Shown here in pieces: positions 34,256 through 43,639 of a stretch of DNA of 64,000 nucleotides. The position numbers and the translations under genes were made by a program. Position 1 is the stretch's first letter. The number at the start of each line of letters is the position of its first letter. The DNA lies in the NCBI GenBank assembly GCA_903927615.1, contig CAIYNU010000095.1, positions 20,651-84,650 of the forward strand, in the 5' to 3' direction. The notes beneath the pieces were generated by a model. That model ran no database searches. It saw only the letters and a list, made by a program, of their open reading frames with translations, and was not told the origin of the DNA. The stretch is from an uncultured Rhodospirillales bacterium. Its GTDB lineage: Bacteria; Pseudomonadota; Alphaproteobacteria; Azospirillales; Azospirillaceae.

Positions 34256-35413
34256 ATGGTGGCCATTGACACCATTGCCGAATGGGTGCGACGGAACGGC
34301 GCCGTGAACACGCCGGCCTTTTTTGACGCATTGAATGCCCAGAACAGCAAGGAGGGCAAACTCCGCTATGCCCTTGAAGTGGCCGCGAGAACCGAAGCAC
34401 AGGCGCCGATGGAGGCCAATGCGATTCGGTGTTATCTCAAAAACACCGGTTACGAGGTCACGGTTGCCGATCTTTGTACCAACTGGTTTGACCAGCGGGA
34501 AAACAATGGCGTTGTGCAAATAACGAATGATACCCCTTTACTGCCCCATCCGCGCGATGGGGTGACCGCACCATTCGTAAAAAATAAAATTTATGATGAA
34601 TTGGCCCGCGAGTTAGGAACCGATGTCTCATTTTCAGTCATTAAGCGTGAAAGCACTTTAATTAATGTCCGGTGTGTCATTTTCGATAATGAAATTAACA
34701 ATTCCGGTTTACCAATAACGATAATTTATGGCACCCAAAACATCGATCTTCAACTTTCGGCATTGCGCACCGCACTGCGGCATCTCCGTCTGCTCCGCCG
34801 GGTTTATTGTGTTCCAAAAATCCGATTGCTGGTTGATGAGGTGATGGCCCGGGCCTGTGCCCATTTGGCAATTGAGTTTGACGGCGTTCGCAATTTCGTG
34901 AATATTTTTACCGATCTGACCCTCTCTGAAGCCGCAATATGGTCCCAGACCAGAAGAAGCTATCGCCCTTTGATCAATAAATATCGCCACCGCCAAGCCA
35001 TTATCACGAGAACATTTGATGGGGTTGAAACATTCTTTAAAGATAAGTTCTGTCACGATATTTCCATGCAATATCAGAAATATATGATGATCAATAATGC
35101 AGGCGCGCTCTACACGTATTATAATGAGAATGGGCAGCTAAGCGCAATTATCGGTGTGACTGATATTGTCACAGGTCTGCATCATCAACTCTCCTGCTTT
35201 AATATCGGCGCATTCGAGAAATCAGAACCCGGTCATTACGCGCTCTACAACACTTTGCGGCATCTCAAGGAGCAAAACTACCGAAGATTTTATCTCGGAC
35301 TATGCAGCACTGAACAGGCGGTCTCGACCAAGGTCGGCGCCATTAATTTCTTCAAAACAGGGTTTTCGACACAAGTTGAGACGTATCGGGTCGGCGTAAC
35401 GTCCTTGTCATAA
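34256..35413 (+). CDS. Hypothetical protein with GNAT/FemAB-like C-terminus
   Basis: This is a protein of about 385 aa (392 from a TTG at 34235) of unknown function. The C-terminal about 150 residues have the look of a GNAT or FemAB-like acyltransferase fold: ALYTYYNENGQLSAIIGVTD, then SCFNIGAFEKSEPGHYALYNTLRHL and FKTGFS near the end. The N-terminal half (residues 1-100) looks helical. Base composition is more AT-rich than flanking genes, which may indicate transfer. It follows DUF190 closely and may form an operon with crcB. No substrate can be proposed. Confidence 0.7.
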   Translation: MVAIDTIAEWVRRNGAVNTPAFFDALNAQNSKEGKLRYALEVAARTEAQAPMEANAIRCYLKNTGYEVTVADLCTNWFDQRENNGVVQITNDTPLLPHPRDGVTAPFVKNKIYDELARELGTDVSFSVIKRESTLINVRCVIFDNEINNSGLPITIIYGTQNIDLQLSALRTALRHLRLLRRVYCVPKIRLLVDEVMARACAHLAIEFDGVRNFVNIFTDLTLSEAAIWSQTRRSYRPLINKYRHRQAIITRTFDGVETFFKDKFCHDISMQYQKYMMINNAGALYTYYNENGQLSAIIGVTDIVTGLHHQLSCFNIGAFEKSEPGHYALYNTLRHLKEQNYRRFYLGLCSTEQAVSTKVGAINFFKTGFSTQVETYRVGVTSLS

Positions 35414-35465
35414 GAAACCACCGCCCTCGATCTCCGGATGGTGACGGTTCCCGGCCCCCTTCCCG

Positions 35466-38400
35466 TTACGCGCTGCCCGGGGCGCTCTCCGGCGGGCCAA
35501 GCCAGGCTTCGATCGCATCCCAATCAAAGCGGTTAACCAGATGACGGAGGGTGAGGGCCAACTGATCCTGCTCCGGCGGCAACTGATTGATGAGAGAGGC
35601 CATTTCCACATCGTTGGAATGGAAGACGGCCCCTCGCATGGCGTCCAGCAGTTCAGGCTGAAGGTGATTCAGCGCGCTATGCTGTAATGGTACCGGCAGG
35701 GCGGGTTCGACTGCGGCGGTCGCCTCAGCATACTCGTATTTCAATCCGAGGTGAATCGCAATCACCGCCATCAGATCATCAACCAGCGCCGGCTTGCGCA
35801 CGAAATCATTGGCGCCGGTGGCCATCACCGCTTCCCGATCCTCGTCAAAAGCGCTGGCACTGAGGGCCACAATCTTAACGTTATGACCATCCGGATGTTC
35901 GCGAATCCGCCTAGTCGCTTCGTGACCGTCCATGGCCGGCATCACGATATCCATCAGGATCAAATGCGGGTCCCATTCGCGCCATTGGGCCAGCGCCTCC
36001 AGACCATTGGCGGCCTCGCGTAAAGCAAAGCGAAACGGTTCCAACAGTCTTGACAGAAACAAGCGATTTTCGACCTGATCATCGACGATCAGGATACGAA
36101 TCTCGCCCTGGCCCGGTTGCAGACCGATGACCCGACGCTTGTTTACCGGAAGGCAGATGGCATCAGGCAAACCGGTCTTAACGGGAACGTCAAACCGGAA
36201 CAGACTGCCCTTGCCCAAGACGCTTTTCACTGTGATGTCACCGCCCATCAGACGCGCAAGACGGCGACTGATAGCAAGTCCAAGCCCAGTACCGCCCTTT
36301 TCCAGCCCTTGGGAAGCCTGCTGAAACGCATCGAACAAGGGCCCCACTTCATGAGGAGCGATGCCGGGACCGGTATCTTCGACTTCAACAGTCAAGGTGG
36401 GGGGATGGCCGTCGTTGTTGTTGACGGTCCGCGCGCGTAAGACCACGCCACCGGCATCGGTAAACTTGACTGCATTGCCGAGCAGATTGATCAAAATCTG
36501 CCGCACCTTACCCTCGTCCATAATAATGAACTCGGGCAAATCGGCGGCCTTAGCCACCTCCCAATGCAAGCCTTTGGCGTCGGTAGGGACCTGAAAGACC
36601 TGATGCAGATCGCGGAGTAAGCCATGCAGGCTGAATAACTGGGGCACGATGGTGCTGCGACCGGCCTCAATCTTTGACATCTCCAGAACATCATTGATCA
36701 ACGTCAGCAGATTGCGACCACTGCGGAGGATGACATCGAGATTCTCGCGATCACGGATGCCCAGTGTCGAACTTCTCTGCATGATCTGAGCAAAACCCAA
36801 AATCGCATTCATCGGTGTCCGTATTTCGTGCGACATATTCGCCAGAAAGGTGCTCTTGGCATGATTTGCGGCCTCGGCCCGTTCCTTGGCGAGCGCGAGT
36901 TGTTGGTTCGACTCGGTCAGTGCGGCGGTACGTTCGGCCACCAACGCCTCCAGGTGATCCCGATAGCGGGAAATCTCCTGTTCGGCACGCCGACGTTCGG
37001 TGATGTCGTAGAGAACCGAGCGACTCATCACGAACGCCCCGTGCTCATCCCGAACCGCGGTCGCACTCAACAGGACAGGAAGCGTAGATCCGTCCTTGCG
37101 CAGCATTTCATATTCAAGTTCGTGAACAGCCCCCTGCGTCTTGAGTTGGGCAAAGGTTTCATGAAAAATATGATGGGCCTGGGGCGCCAACAGATCCGTA
37201 AATCTTAATTTACCGACCACCTCGTCGCGCCGGAAGCCAAGCCATAATAATTCCGTTTCGTTGACTTGTGCGTAAATACCCTGAGCATCGAGCGAGTGAT
37301 ATCCGCACGGGGCGTGATCGTAGAGATCCTGAATTTCCTCGGCCGACTTCGCCAGTGCCTCCTGATTTTTCAGGCGCTCCAAAAGATTATGCGCCTCCCG
37401 AATGCGCTCCTTCTCCGCCTGTAACAGGTCGGCTCGAATCAAAGCCTCCTTAAACACTCCCATGGCGCGGGCCATGGCGCCGACTTCGTCGAACCGGTCC
37501 AATGCCGGAACATCAATCGCCCGATCGCCGTTCGCCAAACGTTGCATTGCTCCGGTCATAGCGGTCAAGGGCCGGGTGATCCAACGCGCAAACACCATCC
37601 CCCCGGTGCAAAGCACCATCACCACCAAGATGCCGAGAATGATCATTTCATTGCGCATGGCCTGGACCGGGGCAAGAACCTCCTCCACCGCCGCCTCGGC
37701 TATCACCAACCATCTGAGCCCATGGAATTCCAGAGGTTTGATGGCAATCAAGACCCCTTTGCCATGACCATTGACCGCCTCAACGATGCCTTTTCTCGTT
37801 TCCGCATTGGCAGCGACGGCCATAACACCCCGACTATAGCCCCAATAGGGATGCAATATTGCCGCCTCGTCGGAAAACCGCGGCGTACTGCGCAGTAAGC
37901 CGTCGCTGCCGACCAGATACGTGTCCTCGGTCGCGCCCATGCCCTCACCCGACCGCATAATCCCTTCCAACCCGTCCGGCTTCAACCGGAAGACCAGCAT
38001 CGCCAACTGAACCCGACTGCCATCGGGCAGCACCTGGCTGACCGGGCTGGCAAAAAAAGCCGATGGACCGGTGCTGTCCGGAGGGTATGCCGCGAAATCG
38101 ACGACGGACACCACCTCCGTTTGATTATCCCCGCGCATCTTCTCCAGCGCCGTAATCAGCCGCCCACTTGCGAGGGGCAGGCCGAAGTCGGCGCTTTTGG
38201 CCACGGTATAAATGACGGTATTGTCGCTATTGACCAGTTCTACGTCCGCCAGGCGGCGGCGCTTGACCAAATCCGACATCCACCCCTGAAGACGGGCGTG
38301 TGCGGTGTCGTACAGCGTTCCCGTATTTGGGATAATATAGTCCCGCCGTTCCGGTGCGGGCCATGGATTGTCATCAACATAACGACGACGAAGCGCCGCT

Positions 38401-38693
38401 CCGGCATTTCCCGAGCGTTCCTTTTCCACGCGCCAGCCATTGATCAGCGCCACCACCGAGTCTTTTACGGAACGACTATTGGCAGTCAAGACTACGTCGC
38501 TGGCCAATCCTTCCAGATAGGTATGCACCGTCGCGCTCCGGGCATCCGCCAGCGCCACCAACTTGTTTTCAGCAGCATCCCTCAGACGTTTGCTGGCGGC
38601 CACATAAACCAATGTTCCCAACAGTAGCGCCGTCAGCACCGCAGAAGCCGCCAGCGCAAACGGTATCTTGTGACGGAGCAACACCCCCCGCAA
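35466..38693 (-). CDS. Hybrid histidine kinase with Cache, HAMP, PAS and receiver domains
   Basis: The 1075-aa inner-membrane sensor kinase has TM1, a large periplasmic double-Cache-like domain (about 35-345), TM2, HAMP, a PAS domain (about 460-580; YDHAPCGYHSLDAQGIYAQV), HisKA ([19 protein letters not shown], with phosphorylatable His), HATPase (DTGPGIAPHEV; GGTGLGLAISRRLA) and a receiver (ILIVDDQVENR; LILMDIVMPAMDG). The start is a TTG at 38693, 8 bases after GGGGAGG; it encodes MRGVLLRHKIPFALA, matching [15 protein letters not shown] of the chemoreceptor at 48126. The two periplasmic modules are clearly paralogous (for example [17 protein letters not shown]). No partner regulator gene is adjacent. 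Confidence 0.93.
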   Translation of the reverse strand: MRGVLLRHKIPFALAASAVLTALLLGTLVYVAASKRLRDAAENKLVALADARSATVHTYLEGLASDVVLTANSRSVKDSVVALINGWRVEKERSGNAGAALRRRYVDDNPWPAPERRDYIIPNTGTLYDTAHARLQGWMSDLVKRRRLADVELVNSDNTVIYTVAKSADFGLPLASGRLITALEKMRGDNQTEVVSVVDFAAYPPDSTGPSAFFASPVSQVLPDGSRVQLAMLVFRLKPDGLEGIMRSGEGMGATEDTYLVGSDGLLRSTPRFSDEAAILHPYWGYSRGVMAVAANAETRKGIVEAVNGHGKGVLIAIKPLEFHGLRWLVIAEAAVEEVLAPVQAMRNEMIILGILVVMVLCTGGMVFARWITRPLTAMTGAMQRLANGDRAIDVPALDRFDEVGAMARAMGVFKEALIRADLLQAEKERIREAHNLLERLKNQEALAKSAEEIQDLYDHAPCGYHSLDAQGIYAQVNETELLWLGFRRDEVVGKLRFTDLLAPQAHHIFHETFAQLKTQGAVHELEYEMLRKDGSTLPVLLSATAVRDEHGAFVMSRSVLYDITERRRAEQEISRYRDHLEALVAERTAALTESNQQLALAKERAEAANHAKSTFLANMSHEIRTPMNAILGFAQIMQRSSTLGIRDRENLDVILRSGRNLLTLINDVLEMSKIEAGRSTIVPQLFSLHGLLRDLHQVFQVPTDAKGLHWEVAKAADLPEFIIMDEGKVRQILINLLGNAVKFTDAGGVVLRARTVNNNDGHPPTLTVEVEDTGPGIAPHEVGPLFDAFQQASQGLEKGGTGLGLAISRRLARLMGGDITVKSVLGKGSLFRFDVPVKTGLPDAICLPVNKRRVIGLQPGQGEIRILIVDDQVENRLFLSRLLEPFRFALREAANGLEALAQWREWDPHLILMDIVMPAMDGHEATRRIREHPDGHNVKIVALSASAFDEDREAVMATGANDFVRKPALVDDLMAVIAIHLGLKYEYAEATAAVEPALPVPLQHSALNHLQPELLDAMRGAVFHSNDVEMASLINQLPPEQDQLALTLRHLVNRFDWDAIEAWLGPPESAPGSA

Positions 38694-38924
38694 CGTTGAT
38701 ACCTCCCCTTTTGAAGCATAAGCCAATATGACACGCGCAAAACCACGCCGCCAGTACGATAGCAGCTACCTCCTCGTGCGACAATGCTCGCGAAGACGAC
38801 AGGGATAAAAAACTTTCGGCCAAGCTATCGGCCGGTTGTGGCAACAGCCCGGTCAGGTCTCGGAGCCACGGCCAGGCGTCACCCGGTCCGGTGGTCCAAG
38901 CCATTTGAGCTGATTATTCACGGC

Positions 38925-38962
38925 CAGTCGGGAACCCCAAGCCCGATCCGAGTTCCCGACTG
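38925..38962 (-). terminator. 11-bp stem after the periplasmic cupin gene
   Basis: CAGTCGGGAAC and GTTCCCGACTG flank a 16-base loop, 8 bp beyond the cupin stop on the minus strand. There is no T-run. The 38694-38970 region has no gene I can support. Confidence 0.5.
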
Positions 38963-38970
38963 CCGAGCCA

Positions 38971-39450
38971 CTACTTACCGGCACTGTGCCCGGACTCAAA
39001 GTGAACCCCCCACGGGCCCATGGCCGTGACTTCGATAATCGTTTCCTCATCGCCCGTCGCCGAAAATTGTTTGACATTGGCAGGAAGCATATAGAAACCG
39101 CCAGGCGGCAACGCCTGAAGCTTGCTGTCGTCAAAGATGTCGCCGCTGGCGGTCTTCCAGGTCCCCGAGATAACGGTCACATACTCCTGGCCGGGATGGG
39201 AATGGGGCGGGACTCTTAGCTTTGGCGGCCACTTGGCTCTGAAGATGAACAGCCCGGGTTGGCTGGGATCGCCCCAAACCACGGTGGTTTTCACGCCGGG
39301 CGGAAGATTTGGGTTGTCTGTCCAGACCAGATCCGAGGGTGCGATCTGAACGGCCGCATTGCCGTTAGACTCTGCACGCGCGATCCCCATCGTTAACCCG
39401 ACGGCACAAGCAACGACTGTTGCCATCGGTCGATAGTAACGATTTGCCAT
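38971..39450 (-). CDS. Periplasmic cupin-domain protein
   Basis: The 159-aa precursor has a signal peptide (VVACAVGLTMGIARAES) and a cupin of the ChrR/anti-sigma-like type: VPPHSHPGQEYVTVISGTW supplies the metal-binding His/Glu set and LPPGGFYMLPANVKQFSATG the second motif. Secreted cupins of this kind bind small carboxylates or serve as lyases or dioxygenases; the substrate here is unknown. It sits between the hybrid kinase and the tandem binding proteins, all on the minus strand. Confidence 0.87.
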   Translation of the reverse strand: MANRYYRPMATVVACAVGLTMGIARAESNGNAAVQIAPSDLVWTDNPNLPPGVKTTVVWGDPSQPGLFIFRAKWPPKLRVPPHSHPGQEYVTVISGTWKTASGDIFDDSKLQALPPGGFYMLPANVKQFSATGDEETIIEVTAMGPWGVHFESGHSAGK

Positions 39451-39912
39451 TAATGCCTCCCACTTTCACGGGTCTCGGATACGCGGCATCACGCATGACA
39501 TATTATGGTGAGCCGGTTTGCCCGGTCAATATGGCGTCCGAGTGTTTGCGTTGCCCCGGTGGAATAGCAGCATTCACTTACTGATTGCAATCGAAATATA
39601 AAAAAGCTTCTCCTGCGGCCCTTTGTTGACCGTTTCATGATAACAATTTATCTCAATATTCGAAAACTCTTTATGTTTACACCCTGTAAAGATAATTGTC
39701 GCAATATCGTCAGACTCTCTGTTTGAGTAAATCCCAAGCCCCAGTAACGGATGTCATAGGCCCAGTGTTGAGACCGAGACGTTTCATACCCAAAGATCGT
39801 GTCTCGCTCTCAACACATCACCACTCACAAACGCGTGCTCCGGCCCGACGGGCGGGTCCCATGAGTCGGAACGGGTGCCCACCCATCCCCCTGAATCACA
39901 GCACAACACGCC
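39451..39912. other. Intergenic region, about 460 bp, no gene seen
   Basis: This lies upstream of the cupin gene and downstream of the first binding-protein gene. It has an AT-rich core (39560-39690) and no ORF with protein-like character. It probably contains the promoter of the cupin gene. No hairpin or repeat stood out. Confidence 0.5.
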
Positions 39913-41115
39913 TCATTTCTTCACAAGCGGGCATTCGCTTTGGGCCAGCGGAAGGAACGCCTGGTCGCCGGGGATCACCTTGACCAGTTTGTAATAGTCC
40001 CACGGTCCCGTGGACTCAGCGGGGGTCTTAATCTCAAACAGATACATGTCACGCACCACGCGACCATCTGGCCGAAGTTTGCCGTTTTTGGTCATAAAGT
40101 CATCGACCGGAAGTTCCCTCATTTTGGCCATGACCGCGTCGGTCTGGTTGGTGCCGGCTGCTTTCACTGCCTTCAGATAATGGTTGACCGCGCCAGCGAC
40201 ACCAGCCTGGAACATATTCGGCATCAGGTTACGCTTTGCCATAAATCTCTTGGCGAACGCGCGGGTGTCATCGTTCAAATCCCAGTAATAGGCTTCGGTC
40301 AATTCGATACCCTGGGTTACCGGCAGTCCCAGCGTTTTCACATCATTGATGACCAACAACAGGATGGCCAGCTTGTGGCCCGACTGGGTAATACCGAAAT
40401 CCGAAGCCTGACTAATCGCGTTGGTGGTGTCGGACCCCGAAGACGCAATGGCCAGCACATCGGCATTCGACTGCTGAGCCTGCATCAACACCGGCGAAAA
40501 ATCCGGGTTATTGGCAGGGTAATGAACGCTGCCAAGCACCGTTCCGCCGCTATCCTTCACCACCGCGGTCGTTTCACGTTCCAGGGTAGCGCCGAAGGCA
40601 TAGTCAGCAGTCATAAAAAACCACGTCTTACCACCATTCGCCACAATGGCTTTACCGGTGACATGGGCTAACGCATAGGTATCATAGGTAAAATGAACGC
40701 TCACGGGCGTGCAGGCCGCGCCGGTAAGATTAGACGCGGCTGACGACGAGAACATGACGATACGATTTTTCTCCTTCGCGACTTTCTGTACCGCCAGCGC
40801 AACAGCGGTATTAGGGACGTCGACAATCATATCGACGCCTTCGTCATACCAGCGTGCGGCGATCGCGGCACCGACTTCTGGCTTGTTCTGGTGGTCCGCC
40901 GAGAGCACCTCAATCGGGACACCATTGATTGCGCCGCCAAAGTCCTCAACCGCGAGTTGGGCTGCGGCAATTGAACCCTGGCCGGTGTTTTCGGTGTGCT
41001 CTCCAGCGAGATCAGTCAAAACGCCGATTTTAATCGGTTTACCGCTCATCTGGGCATAGGCTCCCTGAGAGATCAGGCAAGCGATAACCGCAAATGCCAC
41101 TCCGAAACGCTTCAT
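39913..41115 (-). CDS. Type I periplasmic binding protein (branched-chain amino acid/amide type), copy 1
   Basis: This 400-aa precursor has a signal peptide ending AYA|QM, then a Peripla_BP_6 fold: IKIGVLTDLAGEHTENTGQGS, ADHQNKPEVGAAIAARWYDE, WFFMTADYAFGATLERET and a C-terminal GKLRPDGRVVRDMYLFEIK. Such proteins feed Liv/Urt-type ABC importers for amino acids, amides or aromatic acids. No permease or ATPase gene is nearby. It is followed in tandem by a close paralogue upstream (41420-42622). It may serve a distant transporter or dock to a Cache-type receptor. Confidence 0.93.
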   Translation of the reverse strand: MKRFGVAFAVIACLISQGAYAQMSGKPIKIGVLTDLAGEHTENTGQGSIAAAQLAVEDFGGAINGVPIEVLSADHQNKPEVGAAIAARWYDEGVDMIVDVPNTAVALAVQKVAKEKNRIVMFSSSAASNLTGAACTPVSVHFTYDTYALAHVTGKAIVANGGKTWFFMTADYAFGATLERETTAVVKDSGGTVLGSVHYPANNPDFSPVLMQAQQSNADVLAIASSGSDTTNAISQASDFGITQSGHKLAILLLVINDVKTLGLPVTQGIELTEAYYWDLNDDTRAFAKRFMAKRNLMPNMFQAGVAGAVNHYLKAVKAAGTNQTDAVMAKMRELPVDDFMTKNGKLRPDGRVVRDMYLFEIKTPAESTGPWDYYKLVKVIPGDQAFLPLAQSECPLVKK

Positions 41116-41419
41116 CAGTGCCTCCGCAAGACGTTATGACTGCATGGCGTATGTCTGGATCATCTCAGAATGGTGACGCCCCAGACAACGCTGCCGCGTC
41201 ACCGTCCCGCTGAGCAAGAAACCTGACGACGCTAACTTATCACGTCTTTCCTACCTTTCGAACGGAATAGTTACCATTCTGGTTCGAGGGTGACCCCAGT
41301 CGGAGGCCCGATCAAGAAGAACCCGGATCGCTTCACCAAACACTTTTCCGGCCGTGATCCGGTGCGTCAGAATAACGCGGCAATCACCTCCGTTGTCCGT
41401 TTGAGCACACTGTCTTTTA
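41116..41419. other. Spacer between the tandem binding-protein genes, about 300 bp
   Basis: No protein-like ORF, strong hairpin or repeat is visible. Its length suggests that each copy has its own promoter. Confidence 0.4.
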
Positions 41420-42622
41420 CTATTTCTTTACAAAGGGGCAATTTCCATCGGCCAGGGGCCGGAATGCCTGGTCTCCTGGAACAACCTTCACGAGCTTATA
41501 GTAGTCCCAACGCCCTTTGGACTCGGCCGGGGACTTAACCTGGAACAGATACATATCACGAACAACACGACCATCTTCGCGCAACTTACCGTTCTTGGTC
41601 ATGAAGTCATTCACCGGAAGGTCCCGCATCTTCGCCATCACCTCGTCGGCCTGTTCGGTTCCCACCGCCTGAACCGCTTTCAGGTAGTGTGTGACCGCGC
41701 CGGCGACCCCGGCCTGGTACATGTTCGGCATGACGCTCCGTTTGGCGAAAAAACGTTTCGAAAAAGCGCGTGTTTCGTCGTTCATATCCCAGTAAAAGGC
41801 GTCAGTCAGCATAATGCCCTGGGTCACCGGCAGGCCCAGACCGTTCACATCATCGATCGCCAGAAGTAAAATTGCCAATTTACGACCAGACTGTAGGACA
41901 CCGAAATCGGCGGCCTGGCTGATCGCATTCTTGGTATCAATACCGGCTGAGGTCAAAGCCAGAACTTCGGCGTTGGACTGCTGCGCAATCATCATCACAG
42001 ACGAGAAATCAACATTGTTGGCGGGGAAGCGCACGCTGCCCAACACCTCTCCACCGTTGGCTTTCACCACCGAGGTGGTTTCCTGTTCCAGAGTCGCCCC
42101 GAAAGCGTAGTCAGCCGTCATGAAGAACCAGGTTTTCGCCCCCCCACTGGCGATCGCCGCGCCGGTGACGTGGGCCAGAGCGTAGGTATCATAGGTAAAG
42201 TGGACACTTACCGGCGTACAGGCCGTGCCGGTCAGGACCGAACCCGCCGGTCCCGAAAACATGACGATCCGGTTCTTTTCCTGCGCGACCTTCTGCACCG
42301 CCAACGCCACCGCGGTGTTCGGCACATCGACAATCATGGTGACGCCTTCATCGTACCAGCGACGGGCGATATCGGCACCAACCTCCGGCTTGTTCTGATG
42401 GTCGGCCGAGATCACCTCAATCGGTATGCCATTGATGGCGCCGCCAAAGTCCTCAACAGCAAGTTGTGCGGCAGCGACCGATCCCTGTCCGGTATTTTCG
42501 GTTAGCATGCCGCCCAGATCGGTCAGGACGCCGATTTTGATCGGCTTGCCGCTCATCGTCGCATGGGCGTCCTGAGCTATAAAACAACCAAAAAGTATTG
42601 CTATTAACCAGAGGCGCCTCAT
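41420..42622 (-). CDS. Type I periplasmic binding protein, copy 2 (tandem paralogue)
   Basis: This 400-aa protein is the same length as copy 1 and nearly co-linear with it throughout. The signal peptide ends AHA|TM, followed by KIGVLTDLGGMLTENTGQGS and VDFSSVMMIAQQSNAEVLAL. Differences are concentrated in scattered positions rather than blocks, so this is an old duplication that has diverged, probably with altered ligand preference. Its start faces the AT-rich region before the aldolase operon, making it divergent from that operon. Confidence 0.93.
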   Translation of the reverse strand: MRRLWLIAILFGCFIAQDAHATMSGKPIKIGVLTDLGGMLTENTGQGSVAAAQLAVEDFGGAINGIPIEVISADHQNKPEVGADIARRWYDEGVTMIVDVPNTAVALAVQKVAQEKNRIVMFSGPAGSVLTGTACTPVSVHFTYDTYALAHVTGAAIASGGAKTWFFMTADYAFGATLEQETTSVVKANGGEVLGSVRFPANNVDFSSVMMIAQQSNAEVLALTSAGIDTKNAISQAADFGVLQSGRKLAILLLAIDDVNGLGLPVTQGIMLTDAFYWDMNDETRAFSKRFFAKRSVMPNMYQAGVAGAVTHYLKAVQAVGTEQADEVMAKMRDLPVNDFMTKNGKLREDGRVVRDMYLFQVKSPAESKGRWDYYKLVKVVPGDQAFRPLADGNCPFVKK

Positions 42623-43639
42623 TACCGTCTCCCCAAAGACTGAGTCACCGGACCACGCGATCCACGATACCCGGTGCGGTTGGTATGAGGCTCATAGCAT
42701 GCTTTTACAGAATCATGATGAACTTTCTATGGCATATCATGGGGTCACGCCCGGTTTTGTGGAACAAGGCGTTGGCGCTTGCCTCGAATGATTCTCATTC
42801 GGCAAGGTAGCAGGCACTATAAAGGGAGCATCGACCACTATGAACATCGATGTCATGCGCTAATTTAGTAACTTAAACGAGTTAAGCGCCCTGACTGGCA
42901 GGCTGATAAGGCATTAATAATGCCCGTGTGCGAATTAATATCTGTTATGCACCGTGATTTCTTCTTCTGATCGGCTGAACAAAAAACAAGTTGGCGAATA
43001 TATATATCAGTGGTTCGTTTGATAACAACATATTGGGCAGGCGATAATCGATAGTGTTCCAACAACCTCGCCGTTTTCGCCTCTTCAAATTTCCTTATTC
43101 GTGCCATCGAAGGCTTTATGCTTAGGTAACGCATTGTTTGCAACGCTGAGAGTGATCGTGTAGACAACTTTTGTTCTCCGATCGCTCTTTTAAATTATTG
43201 TATGATTGATCGGCAATTGTTATCAAGAATTAATAAACTGCGACCTCTCCGAGATTGGGCATACATCTGTATGTATCTAAAATTTATTTCAATTAATGAT
43301 GAAATGTTGTTGCAATGCATTCGATCTCATGATAATTCGCTTGGACAGACAGTAATGGTTCGTTCTCAATAAGGTTATCTCACCGCTGGGCATCGCACAC
43401 TATATGCTCAGTGCGCATTGCGTCAGACTTTGGGGACAGATTATCGCAGTATGCTGCGTCGCTGGGGTACGTGTTCTGCGAGACGCTTGCGTTGCGACAA
43501 CAACGCTGCCGGCACTCGTGAGTATTGTCCACCTCAATAGCACGAACTCCTAGCGAACTCGCCCCTGCCTGCCCCCAGGTGGCATCGGGCATGGTTGAGA
43601 CCACGGACCAGTGCAAAACCACACCTATGGAGACATGAG
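42623..43639. other. AT-rich region, about 1 kb, without a supported gene
   Basis: From about 42820 to 43400 the sequence is markedly AT-rich against a GC-rich background, with runs such as AATATATATATC. The minus-strand ORF 42865-43167 (100 aa) has no family resemblance. The region separates the binding-protein gene from the divergent aldolase operon and probably contains both promoters. It could bind a nucleoid silencer or be a remnant of inserted DNA. Confidence 0.6.

Noticed and set aside
42865-43167. Possible 100-aa minus-strand gene in the AT-rich region
   Set aside because: No ribosome site or recognisable family pattern; residue use looks like random AT-rich DNA.
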